In this document: in pieces, positions 23,386 through 34,597 of the stretch
How the letters are laid out: every line of letters begins with the position of its first letter
Position numbering within the stretch: the first letter of the stretch is position 1
DNA from: Panaeolus papilionaceus
Taxonomy: Eukaryota > Basidiomycota > Agaricomycetes > Agaricales
Direction of reading: 5' to 3'
Length of the DNA stretch: 64,000 bases
Assembly: GCA_015501605.1 (NCBI GenBank)
Contig: JADNRZ010000012.1
Coordinates: forward strand, 744,001-808,000
The notes under the pieces: model-generated
Told to the model about the DNA's origin: nothing
The model's database searches: none
What the model saw: the letters and a program-made list of their open reading frames with translations, nothing else
Position numbers and translations under genes: made by a program

Positions 23386-24168
23386 GATCTGGATGAGGAG
23401 AGTGAAGATGATGATAGTAGCAGCAATAACTTGGACCATTAATCGAGTTTTTCGACCTGCCCGATGAGACCGGCCGCTTTGAAACCAGCCAGTAACTGGC
23501 AATTCAACTCGCATCCCACTGAGCGCACAACTCGAGCGACTAGGAATTGGATCAAAGTTGATAGGAAATTGACCCTTGGCTTTGATTTACGGACTCGAAC
23601 AGCCTGGACTCTGCAACATTGAAATCCGACCTGTGGTGACCAGAATGGTCGCATGGTCTGACAATTATACCGAGAGAATTTTTGGACTTGCCACTCCAAG
23701 TCCTAGGGTCGACCTCCGAGTCAACTCTAGACTCGGATATTCTAGCACCTTCATTATACCTACTTCTGCTGGACTTGGACAACTCCGATTCAGGCTGCGA
23801 GACTATTTCCTGGCCTGAATGTCTCTCTCTGACCTGGGAGCATATTACATTTTCAGTCAGCTTCAAGTTCTGGCTCCTACTTAGCCGCAGTGGGTACAGA
23901 TTACTTTATCCAATCTGCCAGGTAAATGTGCTTGTGGGAGTAAAGGCAAGAACAATGGACTGGGACAACGTCAGTGCCATGTGTCGGACTGTTAGTTGCC
24001 AATGAACAATTGAACACCCTCAATCTCAAATCTCAATAATCATTGGACGGTACGGAATAGTGATGGTCCCTTGTGACTCAGCTTACACGTGTTCCCTCAG
24101 GTATTCCTGTGAAATTCAAATTTGAATATAACTAAGATTCCAAGCCACTGGCGTATGATACTACGAAT
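23386..24168. other. Region upstream of the transposase, between divergent genes
   Basis: No palindrome array like that at 18.3-19.3 kb occurs here, so the other end of the transposon is not obvious. Short words around GACTCGGA/TCCGAGTC recur near 23,715-23,790. No gene is recognised. Confidence 0.35.
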
Positions 24169-24612
24169 GTGACCGAATTCCCAAACTTTATGCAACACCG
24201 TGACTGCGTCGGCCATCCCTATAATCCCACTACGAGTGCCATGGTAGTACGAGCCTTGACCTGGGGCAAATCTGCGTCAAATTGTACCTCTATCAGGCTT
24301 TTAGACGGGGAATCAAAGGAAGGGAAAGTGCTTTCATGGCGGGACTTGAGTATTTGGAAGAGGTGGCCCTCACCCGAACAAACTCTCGGCTCATTCTGTG
24401 GCCTTTTCTTTAGGCCTTTGCGCCATTTCTTCAACTGGTACCTTGCAGCAAGTGTAGAACCAGTAGGCCTGATAATGCCTCCTATGTCGAATTTGACCTG
24501 GATGAACGTTGGGAGCAAGAACGTGGCTGAACTTGAATATGTATGAATATTTTCAATTTGAAGTGTTGAGTATAGTGACCCTGACTAACAACCGAAACCT
24601 TTTGGCAGGATC

Positions 24613-25712
24613 AGCTGACCTCTGTCCAACTCAAATCTCAAGTTGCCAGCACTGCTGAGGCCAGAACAGCTTGGGATGGACTCGGAACTCATTATTCATC
24701 TTCCAAGTTACGACAGACTTCATTGTTCAACCCACCTACCACTTCCGGAACGCTGCAATCGCCGCCAAAAAGTAACTCCACCTCGTTTGAGTTGGGAACC
24801 CTTCACACTGCGCTTCAGCCTGGACAAAGTCCCGATCCTTCTCCTTATCCTCATGTACATACTGCAAGTGCCCCCACTCCAGCATCACAAAATGGTGCAG
24901 ACTTTCGGTTTCCAAGGCAGGGTCTCCCTGAGGGCCGAGCTGGCATGACTGTGCCTACGCAAGGCGAACTCTCCACTTTCACGCTCGACACACAAAACTT
25001 TCCCACTACGAAATGGGATGTCATGTCGTCTTGGAGGCTGCAGGACCCATGTCGAAGATCTATTGAGCGGGTAAGCCAAACTTGTACCAAGAGTGTGAAC
25101 ATAATTTTACTTAACGTACACCAGGCGTATTTGTCATACCCGAAGGAAAGTCATGATTTACTCCTGATACAGCAATACAAGTCGCAACAGAAGGATCTGC
25201 TGCTGTCACTCTCCCGACAAGTATGCTCTGCAGAAACCTTTCTCAATGAATGCAAGAAGGAGGAGATCGCGTTTTTGCTCGCTCTTGAAGAGAACCATCA
25301 CGACTGGCACAATCTCAACTCCGATTTCGCCTTAGGTGCTGCAAGAGCTGCTAGGAAAACAGTTGGCGCAATAAAGAATCTTGCAGATGCCAAGGCTGCT
25401 CATGCTCAGGCGCTGGCCCAGCAACTGAGTGATGAAGCAGATGAAGCTTTATCGCTCACCAAGGAAGCTGACCACCAGCTCCTACCTATCATCAATGCCT
25501 TTACGCATTGTGACTGGTCTCTTCAGGACGTGGCAGCGTATTCTTCAACCAATCTACCCCACCATTTGAATGCCTCCGTATCCACCTGCCTTACGTTTGA
25601 ACAGCTCAAAGATGCGATTGCGAGGTTTTACCCTGCCCCACCTCCCTGGCCAGATCGCTCTCCTGCGTCGGAGGCTTCGGCCATGACAGAGTCTGCACCA
25701 GAAATGGACTAG
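24613..25712 (+). CDS. Unrecognised island protein
   Basis: An open frame follows a plausible acceptor (TTTTGGCAG ending at 24,609). It begins DQLTSVQLKSQVASTAEAR and AWDGLGTHYSSSK, which recalls the STAxEAWxxL..Y motif of copia-type Gag proteins. It then has a Pro/Ser-rich region and a helical, Ala- and Glu-rich half (KNLADAKAAHAQALAQQLSDEADEA). It ends at 25712. An upstream open frame at 24,169-24,546 may be an earlier exon. A short intron could also lie near 25,070-25,123 (GTAAGCC donor, CACCAG acceptor). No pol-type domain follows, so this is not a complete retrotransposon. The function is unknown. It lies first in a row of plus-strand genes leading away from the transposase. Confidence 0.45.
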
Positions 25713-26120
25713 CTCGGGTGTATAGTTTAGCTGTTGTAATCATTTGTATTATTTGCGTCTTTCACTAGGTGCTCTGTATTTCGATGTTATCTAACACGAG
25801 CGGGCATTCCATACAGCATGGTGTGTCCTCTTTCTAGAATGTTATGACAACCTGCTTACTTATCTACATATATTATGGTGACCTTTGGTTTGGGCTTAAT
25901 ATACCTCATTCAAATTCATGGTTGATCGGATCGTTCGCAAAATGCCATCGCCAGCACCTGAGCTATCCTAGATTAATCTAGGCTGCAGTTCCTACTATTT
26001 GGCCCTTGCTTTTGACAAATGAGTTTCAGGGTGAGTCTGGGACTCGGAATCTCCTATATCGTTTGAATTCAGTCATGCCAGTACCCCAACCTCTTGTTTC
26101 CTCTACCAACTCAACTTGCC
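25713..26120. other. Spacer between island genes
   Basis: No gene or motif recognised. Confidence 0.4.
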
Positions 26121-28500
26121 ATGTCACACTCTCAGACTGCAAGCCAGGCTTCGACTGGCAGGAAAGGTGTCCCTTGCACTATTCGTACCACTCGCGAGGC
26201 TTCTACTGGCATTGGCACTGGCACCAGCACCAACCGTAGTAGTGGTGGTGCACGCACTCAAAGTCGTACCGACCAATCGCTTAACTCACAGTCCTATAAT
26301 TATATCGACTGTTCCAAAAGGACGCGTTGGCTCAGAGATTTTCATTCTGGGCTGCAAAAAATTCTACCTTTTGTTTCAGCTCTGTGCGGTGCCACAATCC
26401 TTGCTTGTGATCATGCAGGAGGCCTCCATCCCCCTTTCCCGCAAATGACTCAATTAGCGGCCCTCTGTTGTCGCTTTGTATACCAAAAGCTCGCTGCGGC
26501 AGGCAAGGACGTATTTAGTGTTGATTCCAGTCCAGCGCGCAAATCTCAAAAATCAGAGATACTGGTGTGGGACCCGTCAACAGCCACTGAAAGCAGCATG
26601 CCCCACCGCTTTTTTTCTCTCGTTTGTTCAAAATTTTGGGTTCAATTCATCGCACATCTAACTCAGACTCAACTCCACAGGTATACCAAACAATCCTGGA
26701 GTTTCATCAGGACGTCCGACGGGCTGTTTGGTGCGCAATCAACCAGTACCTTGTCCGATACGGTCAAAGCGTCCCTCTCCACAAGGCCTTATTGGAGGCT
26801 TACAACGTTGAATCCGCCACCCTCTGCGAATTGGAGCTATATGGTTACACTTCGAGGGCCATCGATCATGATACCCATTGTGTGAGCCCAGGTCTGGAGC
26901 TATTGCCAGCAAGTTTACCGTTGGTTTTCAGTGCGGTGTAGAGGTGAGCTGATTACAACCTGACAGGCGGATGATTCAGACTCGTCGGATTGGGGTTCCC
27001 ACTATGTCACTTTCGGAGGCCGTTGCATGAAGGACGGCCTCAATATAATGAAGACCCACGTCGCAGGGTGGTATAAAATACTTCAGAATGAGGGTGTGGA
27101 GGGTGTCGTGCTCACCACTGCTGAGATCAAGACCTTTTTCAACTCCAGTCGAAATATATTCCCAGCCGGCTCCTCAGCACAAGAGCCCGGGCGCCCATTT
27201 TGTGAATGGGACACATTTCCTACGCCTTTCGTTGCTTTTTCGATTGTTTCAGTGAGACTTTTTATTTCCTTTTGCGTCAAGTCAATCATCACATTGTTCT
27301 AAATTTTAGGTCAGAGAGTGCCTCCATTATAGAGCGACGAATGTGACAGAGGACCTCCAAGATTTCCTGCGTACTGTTGAAGTGGCCCGACATTACAGGA
27401 ACCGCGATATTATTTCTGTCGTTGACACGATCCAGTCCCTCCCCCAACCTGACGCCGAAAAGCATGCCAGGATCATTCAACTTTACTTGTGCGTCTTGAC
27501 TCTTGGCGTCATTAATCTCTAGATCTGATAGAACGCTTATTGACTTCAATTTAGCAACAATTCCCTCCAGAGTCTCCAGCAAGCAACGGCTGTTCGATCT
27601 TCTATGAGGCCAGTTCCTCCTGCAGTTCATAACACAATTGTTCGTCTGGCTGCCGCGGTTCTGCCCTCAATGATCGTTCAATCTGATCAAGGTCAAGAGC
27701 CCCAATTGCATTCGGATTGGGAGCTGCCATCCGAGTTACCCTTATCAACACCACCAGCTCCACCCGTCGGGCCTGCAGAACCTAGGACAACTGTCTCCAG
27801 CGACACCCACATACCCGCACAGGCCTATCCAGAAAACCAGGCTCAGGCTTATGTTTCAACCTTCATGCAAATGAGTGGCAGTAAGGATGTTCAATTAATT
27901 ATTCTCAATTCAAAACTCACTGAATCATCGCATAATAATGTTATTCTACTGGTAGCAACCCCTTCCGGCACCTACCAGGACCACCACTCTCACTCTTGGC
28001 CTACCAATGACGGTGCGTTTACTTTCTTTGACGCACCTAACAAAGTGAAGGCTGCTGTGACTGTCGTTGATGGGTTTTTTTGGACACAGCAGCCACAGAC
28101 GCCAACAACCGGCACAACTACGACCATCGTGGTCTGGGGGGTTACGACTTGCCAGAGTCTTCGTACACCACCTTGCTGGGAGCCCTTGGCACACCTGGGC
28201 TGGAAGTTGATTCCACTCTTCAAGCCTGGTCCTCAACTTCTAGTTCAGCTCACGACACTCAGGCAGGCGGCCCAGTATTGTCTTCGTGGGATCACGGGTC
28301 TGTCGACAACACCCCCAGTTGGGAACCACCTCACCCACTTTACCCTCAATATTATCATCGTTGACTGCACCTGCGACCACAGATTGGGATCATTTTCTTG
28401 TTACGACGTAGCTTTGCGAGATGTAGTTAAATTTGATGCTTCATGCTCCCCTCCTCGCGATTATTTGCCAGTGACTAAGAGAAATCGAGAGCCGAAGTGA
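26121..28500 (+). CDS. Unrecognised multi-exon island protein
   Basis: The likely start is the ATG at 26121 (MSHSQTASQASTGRKG), followed by a Ser/Thr/Arg-rich leader and a helical domain (RTRWLRDFHSGLQKILPF). Further exons are indicated by in-frame blocks after good acceptors: 26,682 onward (YQTILEFHQDVRRAVWCAIN), about 26,968 onward (DDSDSSDWGSHYVTFGGRC), about 27,310 onward (RECLHYRATNVTEDLQDFL) and about 27,555 onward, which is Pro-rich. At the 3' end two frames are open at once (to 28364 and to 28500), so either a late intron or a frameshift exists near 28,060-28,100. I do not recognise the family. It sits between two other island genes on the same strand. The exact exon joins are not fixed. 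Confidence 0.4.
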
Positions 28501-28783
28501 GCCTGGTGAGGTTATTTCCCACCCTGCCTGGGGAAGCGACTCGGAGAACCAATGCGGCCCATCCCTCCGCCCCCCGCAACTCTGCCACCTCATCTCAAAT
28601 CTCATCTAAGGACACCACGACTTCCGGCAGCTCCCGGTCGGTGGCAGGAGTCTCCCTCGGAGTGATTTCGGTCTGAGGCAGAGCATAAAAGGCAGTCTTG
28701 CCCCTAACTCTGCCTTCACCTGTCAACACCTTCCGCTGAGTCCCGTCTGCCTGCCTGCGGTCCGCGGAGGTTTGTGGAGTAAA
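28501..28783. other. Promoter region of the dioxygenase gene
   Basis: A short spacer with C-rich stretches and a TATA-like element (listed separately). Confidence 0.4.
28685..28692 (+). promoter_or_regulatory. TATA-like element upstream of the TET/JBP-like gene
   Basis: ATAAAAGG lies about 95 bases before the start codon at 28784, compatible with a short 5' leader. Confidence 0.35.
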
Positions 28784-31700
28784 ATGGTGAGCTCTTTGTT
28801 AGGAACGCATCGAGATTGGTCTTGATTCAACCCTTTTCCGACCAGGAGAATATCGAGGAACCAGCAGTTCTCCTCACCGCCGACAACAGGGCGTTGCTGC
28901 TATTTCTTCGAACCCAGCCCGACCTACAGCACCTACTCTTGGGATTTGCTCGAGAGGAGCTGCCACAACGAGTGCAAAACTTACGCGGAGAGCTAGGGAA
29001 TATCCTAATGGACAGCATTGTTAATGTTGTGATGAATGAGGTTTGCTCCAACTTTTCACTGAAGCCTGAGGGTTAACAGGCACTCAACCACTTTTCCACA
29101 GCAGGAGGACGACGTCCCGGAACAGGGGGGTCAGCCAATGGTAACTCTTCCGTTTGAGCTGTTGTCTTTTTGGTGACGAGGGTGCAGGTTCCCAGCATCA
29201 ACGAGAATGCTGTCGGCCAGGGAGGTGAAGGCTTTGCTGAGCACCTTGAACCCGTTGCGGATCCTGGTCATGAGGCTGAGGTGCGTGCTGCATGTTTTTG
29301 GGGTATGTGGGTGCTGACGGTAGTGTCATCCAGCAAGGAGGGGACGACAACCCTAACGAACAGGAAGGCAACCGCGAACTTGATGTAGACGACAAGAGTG
29401 AACTTGATGAAGATGACGCGAGTGAGGACGGCGGCAACCCGGAAGTGAGTCAGGATTGTGGAATTCATACACCAGATGGACGAAATAAAGCCAGTCCCAC
29501 AGCAGCCCGGTGACAATGCCTGGGTCGCCGATCCAGACGACCCCTGTCACAGAAACGCAGCTGCCCGTCGCCGGCGCAATCGACGGGCCCAGGCCCAGGC
29601 CGCAGGAAAACATGGCCACCCCCAGCATGCCTCGACATCGGCTGAATTTGTCACTGAAAACGGAGGGCAGACAACACCTGAGTGCCAGCATTTGGAAACT
29701 CGAGCGCGGCAATTCCTCAACGACCTCTGTAGCTTAGCAAGGGATAGCATAGTCAACGACAACGGCACTGCTGAGAGGCTGGACCTGCATTGCCTGATGC
29801 GCTTGGTGATTTTCAAAGAAGCTGAGGAACCACACACAGGTTTCGAAGGCCGACCGGGTTCTCTGGAAGCTATGGAGCGCATCATTTCACAATATGATAA
29901 AAGTCAGAACATTGAAGCAGGCCTGAGTCTGTCTCAGTACCTTGCAGCCCTTCATTACGCCGCCCAAGTTCAGATGTAGGTCCCTGGCTGATCTCTGGTG
30001 CCACCTTGCTGACAACATCTTAGCTGACAGAGCAGAAATCCGCAAAGCACAAAAATCGTGATTCATCAGGAGCTTATTTCCTCCCTCTGCAAGCGCCGAG
30101 ACATAGACGAAAAGTGGCTCCAAAATCTCTACAGCAAAGGAGTCCGCGTGGCGTCCTTGGTGGCAGCAGGTTTGAGAGTTCATTTCTGAATGGGGAGTAG
30201 GGAACTAACCCTCTTGACAGCCAGCCCTTACGTCTTGTTCCTCCTGGCCAGTGGAAAGCTCAGAAGCTCCCTGAAGGCACTGGTAGGATCCCAGGTCGCA
30301 GCACTCCATCATTTGATTCGGTGTCCTGACGGCAGGTTTCTCTTCTCTTCCCTACCACACTTGCATTCTGATTTTGTACTCACAGGTTCTCCGGAGGGCC
30401 ACCTTATCAAAAGATGGCTTATACCCCTTATAGGTCAGTTGCGATTGCGCTATCCGCTGTCTTGGGACTTTCTTTTTCAGCCCTACATCTCGCAAGTGGC
30501 AGATCATCCTCAGCCTGCTTCCATAGTCGATATTGTTTTGTGCGACAAAATCTTTGATGGTTTTACATATGAGTAAGCCTCTCCACCTGTGCCCCACCAT
30601 AATTTTAACTAAAAAACAAGCAGAACATTTACCAAGGGTCGCGATTTTTCATCATGGGCGCCTATTCTCTCGCCAGTAGATGGGGATCACTTGTTTACTG
30701 TCAGTCACCTTGTCGAAATCTACCAAAAGGCTGCACTTCAGACAATGTCAATCGGTCAATTTGTGGAAAAGCTGTACACCTCAAAAGCGCAGGCATCCCG
30801 GGAGGCGCTGATGGTCACTGACATTTCTGCGGTAGAACCATCAACCCTGGCGGCAATGCCTGATTGCTTGTTGGAGAAAAGAGTATGGGATCACGTAGCA
30901 AGGCATCCCCAAGTCATCCGGGTCAGCACTGACTATGATCCTGACCTGAACAAAAGGGCAAAGTATGACGGTCAGGGCCGTCATTTCCGCAAGGAATTCA
31001 CAGAAACACATCGCCAGTACGCAGAAAAAGCAAAAACGTGCTCCAGCATCAAGCAGCTGCGAGACAAGGTGTGTTCTTTCTTATGCGGCCTATTTCTCTC
31101 CGCTGAGTTCATGCACTCCCAGCTGCGGGCTCAGTTAAAGAACGGGAAAAAAACAAAACAGAATCAATACACCCTGGTGGACACTGCGTTGTTTGATGGG
31201 TTTGTGTGCGGCTTCCTGCATGACTTCATTCACTAATAACAGTCAACAGGCAAGTAATCCATATCAGTGATAAGGACGACAACTTGATGGCAATGGTGTT
31301 CGCCAACATGCCCGTCCAACTGCGGCAGGATCTATTATCTGTTGTGGAAGCTGCTTTTCCCAATCATGTTCATGACATGGATTCCTCTCAGGTTCCGGAC
31401 TATCAATTCGACGCCTACCATTTCTCCTACTACAACCGATACGGAGCCAAGGTATGTTTTGTTTTCCAGAAATAGTGGCAACATCACGTTGAAGCTATGT
31501 CCTCCAACAGGGTACTAACACTCCTGCGGATGCCGATCCCTCAACGATTCATCGAGAGGGAAAGCAAACGGTTCACACCAGCCAGAGAGTACCCCATGCG
31601 TCGGAAGACTTCCGACAATTCCCTGATGTTGTCGAACAAATCATGACCTCTTTCCGGCCTGTTTTGGACTGGATCCGCCTGCAGGTAAGTTCGCTTGAAG

Positions 31701-32171
31701 CAAAAGACCACGTCACTCTCGTTTAACTTCCACCTCTAGCTGAAAACTTTGCTACCAGATGTCTTTTCTATTTTGGAGATCACTGTAGATGCCATGCCGA
31801 TGGGAGAAACTCTTCCCATGCATCCCTTCACAGGCTTTGTGGTTAATCTGAACGTCACAACACTGATTCACAAGGATAAATGTGACAAGGAGATTTGTTT
31901 GGTTTTCCAGATCTCTGATTGCACAGGGGGAGAGCTGTGCCTTCTGGAGCCAGGTCTCGTGTTCCGCTTAAGATCGGGAGACGGTGTTGTTTTCAGATCC
32001 AATCAGGTTTCTCATTTTAATCAACACTTCAAAGGCAGGAGAGCGTCTTTTGTTTTCCACACAGATGCTTCCATGAAGGGATGGGTGCTCAGTCGGAACG
32101 ATTGGGGACACAATGTGTTCATGCGCCACAGTCTTGTTAAAGATACTTCCGACACTTCTGTGACAATGTGA
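28784..32171 (+). CDS. TET/JBP-like 2-oxoglutarate/Fe(II) dioxygenase (919 aa, 13 exons)
   Basis: Exons: 28784-28786, 28846-29040, 29102-29140, 29188-29280, 29334-29444, 29476-29975, 30033-30169, 30221-30572, 30624-31068, 31123-31199, 31250-31451, 31511-31684 and 31740-32171. The phases agree throughout and give 920 codons. The first exon is just the ATG, followed by GTGAGC. The N-terminal half is acidic and helical, with a basic Ala/Arg run (AAARRRRNRRAQAQA). The last exon holds the double-stranded beta-helix core. Iron ligands are His820 and Asp822 (IHKD) and His868 (SHFN); the 2-oxoglutarate-binding Arg is Arg876 or Arg877 (GRRASFVFHTD). GGELCLLEPG and LRSGDGVVFRS fill the expected strands between. 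TET/JBP enzymes oxidise 5-methylcytosine or thymine in DNA. The basidiomycete branch is greatly expanded and known to be linked to KDZ transposons. The core family call rests on these motifs; the substrate is inferred. Two intron-like segments inside exon 8 (GTTTCTC to CACAG, 50 nt; GTCAGTT to TTCAG, 47 nt) were left unspliced because removing them breaks the frame. Confidence 0.7.
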
Positions 32172-32576
32172 AGGAGGCAGCAACTTCAAAGAAATCTAGA
32201 TATAGTGCTCTTCTCCGACATGGTCTTTTAGATTACTCCCCCCTCTCTTTTTGCCGTATTTTATTTCCAATAATTCCCTCGTTAACTAGGGAAGAGCCCC
32301 TATAGAAACATACTTTTGTTGTTGCTCCCAAAGTTTTTAATGGGTTATCATGACGTTCAAGATAAACCTCCCAACCCTGAACGTGAGTGAGGTGCACACA
32401 TGTCATCTCAGTTGCTGTCGCCCAATGCTGAGGAAACATTGACAAGTGCTCCTCTCTCAGGGACAGTGTGCCCTTTTGGATGGTTGTTCGTTTTCTACCT
32501 TTACTTATACCTGTCTGATTTGTTCTTTTCGATCCTGCAGCTGCGGAGAGTTTTTCCCTTGCATCCAGACACCTTC
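32172..32576. other. Spacer between island genes
   Basis: Contains the 3' flank of the dioxygenase gene and presumed promoter of the next gene. No motif recognised. Confidence 0.35.
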
Positions 32577-34163
32577 ATGCACTCCATGATTCTTCGACCA
32601 CGCCGCAGTCGGGGCGCAACAACAGCACCTACTGCGCACTGCACCACCTCTGCTCACTCTGCCTCGGCCGGTGGAGCCTACCGCTCTGCCACTCGCCGCA
32701 ACGTGTCCGCCAACCGCCTGTCTACCTCTGGTCGATCTGCTCCTGTGCATCAACCCCAGCTGTACCAGAACTCTCGAGGTAGATATCAACACGCACATCT
32801 CACGTCTATTTGCCTCACAAACTGACTGACTTCTAGTTCGTGTGCGCTTTCCTGTTAACAATGTCCACAGAGACATACACATCCCCACTGACATCAAGAT
32901 TGGCACTTTTTTAAACTGATTGTGCGCGGAAACGGAGCTCCACCCTCCAGTTGCCCTGTTTGGGTGGAGGACCAGTGAGGAAAGCCCGACAACCCCTCCT
33001 CGAGAGCTCAAAACACAAGCACAACTGCAGGATGCTTTTGAAGAAGTTTTGAGGCTTCAGAGAGACAGTCAAAAATTCAAGGTCGCGGCACTAGTAATCA
33101 TCCATTTGGTACATTTTATCTGCAGATTTCTGGATACCGATGGCTGCTAAGGGACTTCTCCAGAATTATTGTGGTCTGGCTTATCAATCGCAGATGCTAC
33201 TTCTGGAAAACAAGCTTCGTTGTGGTCGTCACCCCTATCGTTGGTGCTACATCAAACCAGGCACAGAAACAGCAGATGACCATGTCGGTCTGGGAGAGGC
33301 AGAGCTTCATCTGTGGGCGCAGAAAATGGTCTGTCTTTCTTTGTGATTTCATGATGTTTACTTCCGTTTTCTAATGCCTCTTTCAAAGTATGACGGCCTT
33401 GCGGACCCTTTGGGTGGTGTTCCACCGAATTGTTTCAGCTGGTGGCAGCCTCAAGCGCAACAAACCCTGAAATATGACAGCATCATTGGAAAGAAAACCG
33501 TCAGTGACTACGATGATAACACGGAAGCCCTTCTTCTTGAGAGCATTTTCACTACTCTCGACGAAAAGTATCCGCAATCGAAGTTTTCCCAGCATAAGGA
33601 TCGCCTTTATCAAGAAGGAATTATTTACGCAGTGAATGCTCTTCATTTCGGTCCGACTTATTACATGTCTTTAGGTATGAAGGAGGGTTCTGTGGGCGTC
33701 TTTTTGGAGGAAGTACGGAGATCAGTTGTGAGTGACGAACGGGAAAGGGCCAGGGTTGCAAGGGAACTTAGCGTTGCAATGAGTGTGGAAATTTGAATAC
33801 CCTTTGTGTTTACTGTTAATCTTCTTACCAACATTTTGATTATGTGGCAAGTGATTTTATTCACCACTGCCAGGACCATCGCAAAAACTTCCTCAGCTTG
33901 AATCTGAAGGGTTCTAAGTAAAGGCTACATGGTCACAACCACACTCAGGCTCCAACTTGAAAATTTTGTTGAACTTTCTGGTCCGTCCTTCAGGATCATG
34001 AATTGATACTGTTTTTTTCTGTTTTTGGTTTTCAGGTGAAGACCTGCATCCACTCTGTCAGGATGACAGATCGCAAGCTCTACAACAACCAATTCCACCT
34101 GAGGCCCTGGCGTCACGGTGGGTGCGGGGATCGCTTATGGATGGCGTGGGACAGCAATTGTGA
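32577..34163 (+). pseudogene. Unrecognised island companion gene, interrupted by one in-frame TGA
   Basis: The ATG at 32577 opens an Arg/Ser/Ala/Thr-rich leader. Conserved-looking blocks follow over several exons: VRVRFPVNNVHRDIHIP (near 32,837), VALFGWRTSEESP (near 32,944), YCGLAYQSQMLLLENKLRCG (near 33,167), YDGLADPLGGVPPNCFSW (33,390), a domain to 33,779, and a short final exon from 34036 (EDLHPLCQDD ... IPPEALASRW) to the stop at 34163. The frame is interrupted by TGA at about 32,917, with no donor site nearby that would splice it out. A block such as GLADP..GVPPNC looks familiar from other Agaricomycete hypothetical proteins, but I cannot name the family. The splice joins around 33.8-34.0 kb are unresolved. 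The TGA could also be a sequencing error. Confidence 0.4.
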
Positions 34164-34597
34164 GAACTTCAGGGTCAGAAGATCACCTTGTCGCAAGAGT
34201 TTACAAATGATTCTCTGACCCTGACAGGCGCCCCTGCTTTCTGTCGTTTGTCCTTCTTTCGCGCCTATGAGCTCTAGGCCACCCCACTTTCAAGCATTCG
34301 TTCCCTCCTTCATCTACAACCTCCCCTGACCTTGTCTCTTTGACATAGTTTATTTTTTCCTCATGCAAGAAGGCATTACGACTATCAATTTGGTTAATTG
34401 AAAGGCCCTAGAAGTCTCAAGGCTGTAATCCCTACATCGGGATGCAGAACTCGCAGGGAGACCCCCCACCTCTCAAAACACTGTTTAGTCTGACACCATC
34501 TTTACCATTTGACCCTGACACAAATTTTTTGGCCGCCCCCTTATCCAAAACGTATAAATAGTCTGGAGGCAGTCGCTACGTTCTCATAGCACGTCAC
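34164..34597. other. Spacer with the promoter of the DUF6698-like gene
   Basis: Apart from the TATA element near its right end, nothing is recognised. Confidence 0.4.
34553..34560 (+). promoter_or_regulatory. TATA box of the DUF6698-like gene
   Basis: TATAAATA lies about 45 bases before the ATG at 34598, a strong consensus core promoter at the expected distance. Confidence 0.5.

Noticed and set aside
24613..25712. Copia retrotransposon suggested by a Gag-like motif
   Set aside because: No protease, integrase or reverse transcriptase follows, and no LTRs were seen around it.
30349..30480. Two intron-like segments in the dioxygenase gene
   Set aside because: Their removal (50 and 47 bases) would break the frame, which is open without splicing and continues in phase on both sides.
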